NCBI GenBank assembly: GCA_963763015.1
Contig: CAVXML010000009.1
Location: 1 to 64,000, forward strand
Source of the DNA: Fodinibacter sp963763015
Lineage (GTDB): Bacteria > Actinomycetota > Actinomycetes > Actinomycetales > Dermatophilaceae
Direction: 5' to 3'
DNA: 64,000 nucleotides
The translations under genes and the position numbers were made by a program. Position 1 is the stretch's first letter. Every line of letters begins with the position of its first letter. The notes beneath the pieces are model-generated. The model had not been told where the DNA came from, ran no database searches, and saw nothing but the letters and a program-made list of their open reading frames with translations. This document shows positions 53,367-63,326 of the stretch, one piece after another.

Positions 53367-53524
53367 TTTGCATCGTGTTCCCAACGCATGTCAAGGCCTG
53401 TGACAGGTTCGGAGGCCACGACGACCCTGTCACCGTCACCCCGGAAACCCGTGCCGCCATGGCACCGTTGCTAGCAGAGACGGGCCCAACGGTCGGCGCC
53501 CGCGTGAGGCAAGGAGACGGACAC

Positions 53525-54220
<696 letters not shown>

Positions 54221-54376
54221 TCCCCGGAACTCCACATCACGTCGTCTCCACGTCAGCGGTTGGCCTGACGTCGACGGGTGCTTGACGTCACGAGTGGGGC
54301 GGCGGAGGTGGCCCCGGCCAGGCCATGCACCATGCCCCACATCAACGGGCCACGACCACGTGGCGCCTCTCGAACC

Positions 54377-54382
54377 TAGGAT
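54377..54382 (+). promoter_or_regulatory. -10 box for leaderless RibD-like gene
   Basis: TAGGAT (54377-54382) lies 6 nt before the ATG at 54389. There is no ribosome binding site; a leaderless start is likely. Confidence 0.45.
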
Positions 54383-54388
54383 CGTCAC

Positions 54389-55006
54389 ATGGCTCGCGTC
54401 GTCGTCAGCTCGATCGTGTCGCTGGACGGCTTCTCCGAAGGATCGCAGCGCGGGGTCATGGACCTGCCGATGGACCCCGCCTTCGACCGCTACAACCTGG
54501 AACGCATACGGAGCGCGGACACGGTGCTGCTGGGTGGCCACTCGTACAGGTTCTTCGGAGCCTACTGGCCCGGTATACAGCACCAGCCTCCGGCGCCACC
54601 GGATGCCGACCCCAGGGTGGCCCAAGCCCTCAGCGACGACTGTCGTGCCATCAGTCGGAGGTACGACGAGGTCGACATCCTCGCCGTCTCCGACACCCTG
54701 GAACTCTCAGCGGACTCTCCCTGGCGCGACAGAACGACGGTCGTTCGACGCGCAGACCTGGACGCCACGCTCCAGTCGCGAGGGGGTGAGTGCGTCGTCT
54801 TCGGCAGTCGCACACTCGTCAACGGCCTGCTGCTGTCGGGTCTCGTCACCGAGCTGCACCTCATGATCGGGGCACGCTGGCTCGCGGGAGGTACGCCGTA
54901 CCTGAACACGCCAGGCGACTTCCACCTGCTCGACGTGCGGCGCTTCGATGGCTCCGACAACGTCGTGGTCATCTACCAGCCCCGTTGGGAGCGACGCATC
55001 TCATGA
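54389..55006 (+). CDS. RibD C-terminal domain / dihydrofolate reductase-like protein
   Basis: 205 residues. It opens with ARVVVSSIVSLDGFSEGSQR, the typical beginning of YwjB-type RibD_C proteins, and has RSADTVLLGGHSYRFFGAYW, where the Gly-rich turn would meet NADPH, and later ECVVFGSRTLVNGLLLSGLV-TELHLMI, a second conserved pattern. The last part carries FHLLDVRRFDGSDNVVVIYQ. These stand-alone proteins reduce unknown substrates. No riboflavin gene is nearby. A -10 box 6 nt ahead suggests leaderless translation. Confidence 0.83.
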   Translation: MARVVVSSIVSLDGFSEGSQRGVMDLPMDPAFDRYNLERIRSADTVLLGGHSYRFFGAYWPGIQHQPPAPPDADPRVAQALSDDCRAISRRYDEVDILAVSDTLELSADSPWRDRTTVVRRADLDATLQSRGGECVVFGSRTLVNGLLLSGLVTELHLMIGARWLAGGTPYLNTPGDFHLLDVRRFDGSDNVVVIYQPRWERRIS

Positions 55007-55156
55007 CTCGGGGGGTCGCCGCCGCTGACGACGTGCCCCGCGCCGAGGGTGATGCCGTTCGGCTCGGGGATGAGCGCTGAAGGTGCTCGCTTCCGATGCC
55101 CACCAGGTGTGAAAGACGGCCGGTACCTGGGAAGCAGCCGTCGTGGTCGCCTCGGA

Positions 55157-55759
55157 CTAGCTCTGGGGCGGTCGTGGCCCGAGCACGGTCGATGCCAGGG
55201 CTTCAGCATCGTCGGGGCGCAGGGGAGCCGAGGTCATCAGCCGTCGATACATCACAGCACCGGCCAGTGCAGCAGCCGCCAGTTCAGGGTCGAAGCGCCT
55301 CGGGAAGTCGCCGGCGTCGACCAGAGCGACCAGCGCGTCCACCAAGGTCTGGCGTCGTTCGGCGTTGTACGCGTGGAACAGGTCTCGCAGTTCGCCATTG
55401 CGCTCGGCAGCATCAAGGAGCGCAGGCGTGCACGCAGCGACGAGCGAGCCGTTGAATGCCGTGATCAGGTGACCGACGATCTCGACCACGCGCTGCCACG
55501 GTGACTGATCCGCGAGAGGGCCGCCGGCTGCGGCCGATCCGGGTTGTTCGTTGAGAGACCGCAATGCGTCGGCGATCAGCGGCAGCCTCCCCGGCCAGTG
55601 TCGGTAGAGCGTGCTCTTGGCCACTCCACTGCGCCTGCAGACCGACTCGATGGCGAAGCTGCCGTACCCGACCTCGGCCAGTTCCTCGAGCGCAGCAGTG
55701 AGAACCCGACGCCGGGACTCGGCGATCCGCGGATCGACGCGGGGTCCGTCCGGGCTCAT
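55157..55759 (-). CDS. TetR-family transcriptional regulator
   Basis: 200 residues from ATG 55759 (an alternative ATG at 55765). The DNA-binding helix-turn-helix is ESVCRRSGVAKSTLYRHWPG (about 38-57), preceded by VLTAALEELAEVGYGSFAI. The C-terminal ligand-binding part is Ala-rich with no close match. It is divergently transcribed from a VOC-fold gene across a 68-bp gap carrying two perfect palindromes, the usual layout for a TetR repressor that controls itself and its neighbour. The ligand is unknown. Confidence 0.88.
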   Translation of the reverse strand: MSPDGPRVDPRIAESRRRVLTAALEELAEVGYGSFAIESVCRRSGVAKSTLYRHWPGRLPLIADALRSLNEQPGSAAAGGPLADQSPWQRVVEIVGHLITAFNGSLVAACTPALLDAAERNGELRDLFHAYNAERRQTLVDALVALVDAGDFPRRFDPELAAAALAGAVMYRRLMTSAPLRPDDAEALASTVLGPRPPQS

Positions 55760-55775
55760 GACCAAGATCGTACGG

Positions 55776-55806
55776 TATCGTTCGATAGCGAAACGGAAGC
55801 GTTTCG
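55776..55806. promoter_or_regulatory. Palindromic operators between divergent tetR and VOC genes
   Basis: TATCG-tt-CGATA at 55776-55787 and CGAAACG-gaag-CGTTTCG at 55789-55806 are two adjacent perfect inverted repeats in the 68-bp gap. They probably bind the TetR protein; the first repeat is nearer to the tetR start. Confidence 0.6.
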
Positions 55807-55827
55807 AAAATGACGAGGAGATGTCTC

Positions 55828-56199
55828 ATGGCGACCGTCCGCTACATCGTTCACGACGTCGACGACGCCGTCGCGTTCTACACCACACATCTCGGCTTCA
55901 CGGTCGTGATGCAGGCGCCAGCCGGCTTCGCGATGCTCGAGCGCGAGGAACTCCGGCTGCTGCTCAACCAGCCCGGCGCAGGTGCCGCCGGCCACGCGGA
56001 CGACGCCGGACGCCTACCCGAACCAGGTGGTTGGAACCGGTTCCAGGTGGTCGTCTCTGATCTGGATGGGACGCTGGCCGCGCTCACGGACGCCGACGTC
56101 CGCGTGCGCACCGGCGTGGTCGAAGGCGGTGGAGGTCGCCAAGTGGTGATCGAGGACCCCTCGGGCAATGCCGTCGAGCTGCTCCAGCCAACAGCCTGA
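55828..56199 (+). CDS. VOC-superfamily (glyoxalase/bleomycin-resistance-like) protein
   Basis: 123 residues from ATG 55828, with GAGGAG at 55814-55819. The VOC fold is read as two beta-alpha-beta-beta units: VRYIVHDVDDAVAFYTTHLG-FTVV (His at 9) and FQVVVSDLDGTLAALTDADV, ending VVIEDPSGNAVELLQ with the second metal-type acid. It may bind or detoxify a small molecule. Likely regulated by the adjacent TetR protein through the palindromes between them. Confidence 0.87.
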   Translation: MATVRYIVHDVDDAVAFYTTHLGFTVVMQAPAGFAMLEREELRLLLNQPGAGAAGHADDAGRLPEPGGWNRFQVVVSDLDGTLAALTDADVRVRTGVVEGGGGRQVVIEDPSGNAVELLQPTA

Positions 56200-56337
56200 G
56201 CGCTCAGCGCAACCTCGCCAGGAGCGAGCCGGCAAGTCTGCGGCTACTCTGCTCGACGAGTCCCGTGCCTTGAGGCGCATGGCCCGATACCCTCACCCCG
56301 GGAAGTGTCAAAGCCGCTTGTCGTCGAGGGGACTCAT

Positions 56338-58185
56338 ATGGATGCATATCTCGTGTCCCGGCTGCCTCGTGATGTAACGGATGAGTTCATTGCCCAGGTG
56401 GAGGCACACGGCTCCTCCTTCCTTGGTCCGCAATACGAGCCCACGGTGCGCATCATCGCGGGCGACGGGCAAACCCGTACGGTCATCACGATCGTCAGGA
56501 ATGTGTTCAACCCGCTGCCGGAGTACCTCTTCAAGGACAGGTCGACGATCTACGTCTTTCAGGGTATCTCGTCGACGAGGTGACCGACCCACGCAGCCTG
56601 AGGAACTGGTTCGGGTCCCTGGATCGCGACGAACGTCCGCTCCTCCGTTCTCCGGGCGGGTTGTACAGCTACGTGACGGTTCGGCGCAAGGATGGACAAG
56701 TGTGCGCCGGGCATTCCACGCCGACGCTCGAGCCGGTCTACTACGCGGAGACCTCCTCCGGCCTCCACGTCGGTAACAACCCCCTGCTGGTGCATGTGGC
56801 AAGCAACGGGATGGACCGGCCGAGGATGGATGAGTCCTTCTATCTTGCTGCCGTCAATGGTGGAGCGGCGATCGACGGGTCGACCCCCTTCATCGGTTGT
56901 TACCGCGTGCCGCCCCGATCCATCCTGGTCAACCAACCGGACCCATTCGGAGTCAGTCTCCGGCAGGCGCCTCGGCCCGACTACGGTCGGTATCAACTGT
57001 CCAACCTTCAAGCAACGCCAGGACTCCGTGTCCGAGGCGCTGATACAGGCCGGTTCCGTGCTCAGGTCACTTCCTACCGGGGAGATACGGGTTTCCGGCG
57101 GAAAGGACTCAAGGCTCCTCGCTGCCTCTCTCGCTCATGCGGGCATTGAAGCGACGCCGGTCAACAACAACTACCCCGCCGAAGTGGAGGGACAGATCGC
57201 AGACAAGGTGGCAAGGGTGTTGGGCTGGGAGTCGTGCCTGAGAACGCCTAGGGAGCACCCACCGCACGGGGAGGAGATCGATCGTCTCTCGCGGAGGAAG
57301 ATCGCCTTCGCGGGCGGGCTGCCTGCGGTGGCCTCGCTCCAATACACGATAAGGAGCGAGGGCACTGTGCCCGGACCTCCGCTGATCATGGGTCATGCTC
57401 ATCTCCAACGCGGAGGGCTCGGCGGACGTCCCCGGTCACTCCAGGAGGCAGTTGTCACTGCTTCGTCTCGCACGGTCAGCCCTTACCTGCGGCCGAAGTA
57501 CGCCGAGCGGAGCGCCAGAATCATCCGCGGGTTCGTCAACGAGACCCTGACCACCAAGGGCATCGCGCCCCAGAGCATGACGTTCCACGCCTACCTGCAC
57601 TTCACGTTGAACTTTCAGCTCCAGTCCCTCTTCGCATACGTGCGCAACTGGAATCCGCTCATCACGCCGCTGGTCGACGAGCGCTTCGCTCTGCTGTGTG
57701 AGGACATCGTTGCCAGCCGGGCTCCACGATTCCGCCTCAAGGCGTCCAACGGGTTGACTGATCTTCGCACCGAGCGGATAGCGATGGGCGTCACCCAGTC
57801 GCTCGCACCATCACTGCTCACGTTCCCGTTGGCAGGCGGTCGCTATCGATGCGATGGACCGGAGTGGGCCGGCTTCGACCTGCGAGACCCGGAGCTCGTG
57901 AAGCCTCAACCGGTCTCTCCGGAGGAAGTGAGCATGGTCTTCAATACACGCAGAACAAGGCCTGACGTTCGAGCGCACCTGTGGGAACAGATCGAAGGCA
58001 CCGTCGTCAAGCCATGGGGCGAGCTCACGTGCCGCCCGGAGGTCTGGCGCTATGTGAGCGAGCCGAACTCACCCCTTCCCGAGGGCGAGAGTCTGGTGCA
58101 CTTGAACCAGTTCCTGTGGAGTCTCTACGGCTTCTCGCTCATTCTGGGGTCCGACTGGTGGTCTGACTTGGCGGCAAGCCCCTGA
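56338..58185 (+). pseudogene. Asparagine synthetase-like protein, broken by two compensating frameshifts
   Basis: Three reading frames together give about 615 residues, the normal length of this family. Frame 1 (from ATG 56338) ends STIYVFQG and meets a stop at 56583. Frame 2 continues the protein as GYLVDEVTDPRSLRNW through GLYSYVTVRRKDG and LEPVYYAETSSGLHVGN to about 57010, then the original frame resumes with DSVSEALIQAGSVLRSL and the PP-loop VSGGKDSRLLAASL to the stop. One base is missing near 56562-56566 (a GGG run), and one extra lies near 57000-57020. The amidotransferase-like N-terminus has no Cys at position 2. This suggests a beta-lactam- or lasso-cyclase-like acyl-adenylating role rather than asparagine synthesis. 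No partner gene is seen. It is less GC-rich than its surroundings. Confidence 0.7.
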
Positions 58186-58758
58186 CCCCGACGACGCACG
58201 TCGCGGGCAGGGGCTGCGGCACCGTCCGAGCAAGAGCTCAGAGCGAAGCACGAGGGGCGCCGACCAGCGCCGCCAAGGGCCGCGTTCGACACGGAGGGAT
58301 ACCTCAGGACTCGTCCACGGACATGTCGAGCCTGGTGCGTCCGCGCCTGGGGTCGCTCAGATGTCGAGGTACATCTCGAACTGTCCCCGCACACGTGGCC
58401 AGCGGTGACAGCTCGCACGCGTCTGGGCCGCCAGGATCGAAGTCGATCGGCAGCGCGATCTTCGCGATCCGCCGCAAACGGCGTCGCGGTCGAAGCGGGC
58501 CAGCACGACAACGTCTTTCAGCGGCGGCGAGACCGTGCGTTGTCACAGCGGGTGCACGACGCCGGGACTCTGCGAGGGATCGGGACACTGAAGTGGATCT
58601 CCGGGTCACGGCGGGGGTCTAGCGTGTTCGCGCGGCCTTCCAGCGGAGCGGTCTCGCCGGGCTCGTGGTTCGACGGTAGAGCCGCCACGTACTTCGCCAG
58701 CCATTGCTTCGGCGGGACCCACGAGCCCGGCTCCGTTCGTCATGGCAGAGTTCGCGCC
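58186..58758. other. Non-coding stretch with a glnA 3'-end copy
   Basis: No frame here has coding character, although short frames exist on both strands. The only recognisable element is the 24-nt copy of the glnA 3' end at 58359-58382 (see the repeat feature at that position). Translated on the minus strand, just that piece reads FEMYLDI then stop; sequence ahead of it shows no glutamine synthetase homology. Confidence 0.5.
58359..58382 (-). repeat. attL-like copy of the glnA 3' end
   Basis: Identical to 59721-59744 at 23 of 24 positions. In register it encodes the last seven residues of GlnA plus a stop. The core is an inverted repeat AGATGT-N6-ACATCT, like a tyrosine-recombinase core site; the single mismatch falls in the 6-nt spacer. 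Confidence 0.6.
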
Positions 58759-59319
58759 ATGGACCAGTTCCCAGCGACAACGGCCACGTCACGGCGCGAG
58801 ATGTGGACCGTCGGACTGCGGGCGGCGGCCCAGATCGTCGTCTCGATTGTCGTGCTCGGGACGGTCTACTTCCTGATTCCCGCGAAAGGCGGGATCAGCG
58901 GATCCGACCTTCCGTGGTTGATCCTGGCTCTGTGCCTGTTCGCCGTGGTCGTTGCGATCCAGATCCCGGCCATACTCAATGCACGGCACCCCATCCTGCG
59001 AGCCGCTGTCGCCATCGGAGTGCTGCTGCCGCTGTACCTAATCGTTTTCGCACGCGTGTACCTGTCAACCTCGCTCAGCGACCCGGGCAGCTTCACCGAA
59101 CCGCTCAACCACGCGACAGCCCTCTACTTCACCGTGACCGTCTTCGCCACCGTCGGGTTCGGCGACATCGTCGCCAAGACCGACAGCATCCGCTTGCTGG
59201 TGACCGCCCATATGCTTCTCAACCTCGTCATCGTCGGAGCCGTCATCCGACTCCTGGTCTTCGCCGCGCGCCGCGGAATCCAGCGTGGGCTTCACGCCAA
59301 CCATCACCTTGACTCGTGA
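58759..59319 (+). CDS. Two-helix potassium channel-like protein
   Basis: 186 residues from ATG 58759. Four hydrophobic segments (about 20-40, 50-70, 76-97 and 150-170) with a pore loop between the last two: LYFTVTVFATVGFGDIVAK contains the selectivity filter TVGFGD of Ion_trans_2 (MthK/KcsA-like) channels. The C-terminus after the last helix is a short basic stretch (RRGIQRGLH), with no RCK domain. It should form a tetrameric potassium-selective pore. It sits between the glnA 3'-end repeats together with an IS remnant, so it may be acquired. The longer upstream frame to 58405 has no homology. Confidence 0.82.
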   Translation: MDQFPATTATSRREMWTVGLRAAAQIVVSIVVLGTVYFLIPAKGGISGSDLPWLILALCLFAVVVAIQIPAILNARHPILRAAVAIGVLLPLYLIVFARVYLSTSLSDPGSFTEPLNHATALYFTVTVFATVGFGDIVAKTDSIRLLVTAHMLLNLVIVGAVIRLLVFAARRGIQRGLHANHHLDS

Positions 59320-59361
59320 AGCAGTTGTTGTTGCTAGCGATCACTGACGGCGCCCCCACAC

Positions 59362-59593
59362 CTAGGTGTACTGACCCGGGAGGTTGGTCAAGCGGGTGAT
59401 GGGTGGGCTTGTTCCCGCAGGCGGTGTGGGGTCGGTGGTGGTTGTACTCGTGGAGCCAGGCTGGCAGGGCATCGCGGCGTCCGCCTTCTGATCCGTAGCA
59501 GTCGGCGTATCCCCAGCCGTCGGACATGGTGCGGTGGAAGCGTTCGATCTTGCCGTTGGTCTGTGGCCGGTAGGGCCGACGAGTCCGCCCGTG
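59362..59593 (-). pseudogene. 3' remnant of an IS481-family transposase, frameshifted
   Basis: Read on the minus strand from about 59593: RPYRPQTNGKIERFHRTM, then DGWGYADCYGSEGGRRDALP and LHEYNHHRPHTACGNKP, the C-terminal part of IS481-type DDE transposases, with the Glu of the DDE triad in GKIERF. The family ending PITRLTNLPGQYT is in another frame because of an extra base at 59404. The 5' two-thirds of the gene are missing. It lies directly beyond the glnA 3' end. Confidence 0.8.
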
Positions 59594-59718
59594 CTGCCGT
59601 GGTTGTGGTGTTGGCGGCGCGGGCGGACTCGCTCGTCGATGATGGTCGTTCTGCGGGACAATCTGCGGACAAACCGGGTGACCCGCTGACGTTTCCGCAG
59701 CTCAGCGCCCTGTCCGAC

Positions 59719-61143
<1,425 letters not shown>

Positions 61144-61218
61144 TGAGAACCTCCTGGTTGGGGGCTTGGGGGCGAAGGGCGCCACCGTGCGGCGTTGTGA
61201 GCACAGTACGCAGAGGGC

Positions 61219-61256
61219 GTTTCCCGACAGTGACCCTCGTGTTTCCGCGGTGTAAC
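61219..61256 (-). promoter_or_regulatory. GlnR box upstream of glnA
   Basis: On the minus strand, GTTAC-N6-GAAAC-N6-GTCAC-N6-GAAAC matches the actinobacterial GlnR box gTnAC-n6-GaAAC-n6-GtnAC-n6-GAAAC at every defined base with exact 6-nt spacers. GlnR activates nitrogen genes such as glnA. Confidence 0.85.
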
Positions 61257-61357
61257 GCGACACCCCCATCCGCCATGTGGGACGACGTGTTCGCACTACG
61301 GACGCAGCCCCGAGGGCCCCTGCCCGGCACGAGCCCGGCGGAACGGCGAGTGCGGCA

Positions 61358-61363
61358 TACAGT
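61358..61363 (+). promoter_or_regulatory. -10 box for leaderless RDD gene
   Basis: TACAGT (61358-61363) lies 6 nt ahead of the GTG at 61370. No ribosome binding site; supports the start at 61370. Confidence 0.4.
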
Positions 61364-61369
61364 GTCGTG

Positions 61370-61828
61370 GTGCCCACGCCCGCCGAACCCGGTCTGCCGC
61401 CGGCATCACCTGGCGATCAGAGCCGTTCCGTCGGAACCCCCGCCGCGGCGACGCTGCTGCGCCGACTCGCGGCCTGGCTCGTCGACTGGGTGCTGTGCGG
61501 CCTGGTCGTCTTCGGCCTGCTTCCCTACGACCTCGTGACGGAGCCCGGTTCAGAGCCTCCTCTCTTCCTCGGGGTGCCGCAGAGCTCGTGGGTCCTGATC
61601 GCCGTCTTCGCCGTCGAGAACCTCGTGCTGGTCTCCCTCACCGGCAGCACCGTGGGGCACCGGCTGCTCGGCCTCCAGGTGTGGCAGGTGCGACCCGGCG
61701 CCTTCCCCCTGCAGGTCGCCCTCCGCACGGTGCTGCTCTGCATGGTGCTTCCGGCGCTGATCCCGTCGAAGGACGGGCGGGCCTACCACGACGTGGCGGC
61801 TGGCACGGCCATCGTCGTGCGCCCGTAG
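61370..61828 (+). CDS. RDD-family membrane protein
   Basis: 152 residues from GTG 61370. The RDD hallmark is LLRRLAAWLVDWVLCGLVVF (Arg-Leu-x-Asp in the first helix). A second helix (SSWVLIAVFAVENLVLVSL) and GSTVGHRLLGLQVW follow, then RTVLLCMVLPALIPSKDGRA-YHD, with the conserved polar end of the family. Function of RDD proteins is varied (some sodium-proton antiport). It is divergent from glnA. The longer frame to 61277 covers the promoter and is rejected. Confidence 0.78.
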   Translation: MPTPAEPGLPPASPGDQSRSVGTPAAATLLRRLAAWLVDWVLCGLVVFGLLPYDLVTEPGSEPPLFLGVPQSSWVLIAVFAVENLVLVSLTGSTVGHRLLGLQVWQVRPGAFPLQVALRTVLLCMVLPALIPSKDGRAYHDVAAGTAIVVRP

Positions 61829-61857
61829 CCCCGGCGTTCCGGCGCCCCGCATGTGAT

Positions 61858-61881
61858 GCAAGCGACAGCGTTGTCGCTTGC
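61858..61881. promoter_or_regulatory. Palindrome upstream of small membrane protein gene
   Basis: Perfect 10-bp arms (61858-61867 and 61872-61881) around GCGT, 75-98 nt ahead of the start at 61956. It also lies just beyond the RDD gene, so it may be an operator or a terminator; the adjoining TTGCTC could be a -35. Confidence 0.45.
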
Positions 61882-61955
61882 TCAACTACTACAGAGCGTA
61901 GGAGAATCGTCGGTGTCGGAGAGATCCCGACACCACCACTAGGGCAGGAGCGGAC

Positions 61956-62423
61956 ATGAGCAACACCACCACCAACAGGCCGGCAGCCGACGCAGCAGGC
62001 ACGAGGAGCGGCAACGGCTTCGTCAAGATCTCGGGTCTCATCGTCGCGATCATCGGCGCGATCATGTTCGTCGGTGGGGCAGCGACGTGGGTCCTGGTCC
62101 AGTCCGAGCTCGCGGGCGAGAGCATCACCGTGTCGGAGGACGCGGCGAGCAACGCCGGCAAGGATGTCAACGGCCCCCTCACCGCCTACTCGGAGGCGCA
62201 GGTCATCGAGAAGCACGCCCTCGAGGCCTCCGGTGGCAAGACCTACGCCGAGCTTGACCGTGAGGACCCGATCCGCGTGACCGTCATGAACGGCTCGTTC
62301 CTCCGGGCTTCGCTCTTCACCTCGGTCCTGGCCTTCGGCGTCAGCGCGATGGCCATGGCGCTGGGCGTCGTGCAGGTCCTCCTGGGGATCTCGATGCGAA
62401 AGCTCGCGGGCGAGCGCTTCTGA
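61956..62423 (+). CDS. Two-helix membrane protein, unknown function
   Basis: 155 residues with GGAG before the ATG. Helix 1 is near residues 24-48 (ISGLIVAIIGAIMFVGGAAT), helix 2 near 118-145 (SLFTSVLAFGVSAMAMALGV). The segment between (about 50-115) is a polar extracellular part with the conserved-looking TVSEDAASNAGKDVNGPLTA and EKHALEASGGKTYAELDRED. Such proteins carry the wrong label aromatic ring-opening dioxygenase LigA in databases. It is followed by a strong terminator. Confidence 0.75.
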   Translation: MSNTTTNRPAADAAGTRSGNGFVKISGLIVAIIGAIMFVGGAATWVLVQSELAGESITVSEDAASNAGKDVNGPLTAYSEAQVIEKHALEASGGKTYAELDREDPIRVTVMNGSFLRASLFTSVLAFGVSAMAMALGVVQVLLGISMRKLAGERF

Positions 62424-62441
62424 CCCCCGCACCGCAGAGAA

Positions 62442-62472
62442 ACGGCCCCGGCTCGTGCAGCCGGGGCCGTTC
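62442..62472 (+). terminator. Strong hairpin terminator
   Basis: Thirteen-bp perfect arms (62442-62454 and 62460-62472) around a 5-nt loop, 18 nt after the stop of the small membrane protein gene; ends in TTC rather than a long U-tract. Confidence 0.85.
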
Positions 62473-62510
62473 GCCGTCGGTGGCCAGCACCCCTCCTGCC
62501 ACCCTGGGGC

Positions 62511-62539
62511 GGATGCCGTGACGCACCAACGGCATCCGG
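62511..62539 (-). terminator. Hairpin after DUF4191 gene
   Basis: Nine-bp arms 62511-62519 and 62531-62539 pair perfectly around an 11-nt loop, just beyond the minus-strand gene that ends at 62543. Together with the hairpin at 62442-62472 it separates two convergent genes. Confidence 0.5.
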
Positions 62540-62542
62540 GCG

Positions 62543-63268
62543 TCACTTCCCTCGCATCGCCTTCCGGTCGACCCGCGCCCGGGTGGGGTCGACGCCCTTG
62601 GGGATGGGCGGACGGACCCCGCCGAGGGACTTCAGGCGCTTGTTCACCACCGCGGTCTCGGCCTTGGTGAGGACGGGCCGCATTCGCGTGAGTCGCCCGG
62701 AGATCTTCTTCACCGGCACCTGGTCATCACCGTCGCCGACCACCCAGAGGTGCACGGGCACACCCGGGGCGACCCGCGCGACCTTCTTCTCCTCCTGCTT
62801 GAGCAGCCGGGTGACCCGTGCGGTGGGGCCCTCACCGATGAGGACGATGCCGGGGCGGCCCAGCGCTCGGAACACCATCGCGGCATCCACCATGTCGCTC
62901 GGGCGCGTGCCGCGGGCGCCGTCGATGGCCACGGGCTCCTGCGGCGCGTACCACCCGCGCCGCCCCATCCCGGTCAGTGCGGCGCCGGCCGCTCCGGGCT
63001 GGCCCTCGAGGGCGCCGTACATGGCGGTGTTGCCGCGGCGGTTCATGACGACGACCGCGGCCAGGACGGCGGTGGGGACGGCAACGATGATCGAGTACCA
63101 GAACCAGCCGCCGCCGACGAGCGCTCCGATGCCGATGATGACGGCCGCCGCGCCGACCGCCGCGAGGAGCATCCACCACCCGAGGTTGGGGTCGAGGGAC
63201 TTGATGGCGCGGTAGGCCTGGCGGATCTGCGCGATGCGGCCGGTCTTCTTCTCGGGCTGGTCGGACAC
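62543..63268 (-). CDS. DUF4191 family membrane protein
   Basis: 241 residues. Two membrane helices near residues 30-48 (WWMLLAAVGAAAVIIGIGAL) and 52-72. The soluble C-terminal domain of about 165 residues includes RRGWYAPQEPVAIDGARGTR, AAMVFRALGRPGIVLIGEGP, VTRLLKQEEKKVARVAPGVP, and a basic tail. This is DUF4191, found in actinobacteria right next to lipA, as here, with 58 bp between them on the same strand. The function is unknown; the constant neighbour suggests a link to lipoate metabolism, which is an inference. Confidence 0.88.
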   Translation of the reverse strand: MSDQPEKKTGRIAQIRQAYRAIKSLDPNLGWWMLLAAVGAAAVIIGIGALVGGGWFWYSIIVAVPTAVLAAVVVMNRRGNTAMYGALEGQPGAAGAALTGMGRRGWYAPQEPVAIDGARGTRPSDMVDAAMVFRALGRPGIVLIGEGPTARVTRLLKQEEKKVARVAPGVPVHLWVVGDGDDQVPVKKISGRLTRMRPVLTKAETAVVNKRLKSLGGVRPPIPKGVDPTRARVDRKAMRGK

Positions 63269-63326
63269 GGTCGGTCGGGCTCCTGGATCAGGTGGGCAGG
63301 ACCCGTGACGGGCCCCGGGCTAGGTG

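Noticed and set aside
56338..58185. Idea that this is a lasso-peptide cyclase within a biosynthetic cluster
   Set aside because: No precursor peptide, RRE protein, protease or exporter gene is near; the neighbours are a VOC protein and a potassium channel.
58177..58215. Inverted repeat AGCCCCTG / CAGGGGCT over the end of the asparagine-synthetase-like gene
   Set aside because: Only 8-bp arms with a 23-nt loop; too weak to call a terminator.
58441..58610. Possible longer glnA remnant upstream of the 24-nt copy
   Set aside because: Translated in the same frame, the sequence ahead of FEMYLDI has no glutamine synthetase similarity.
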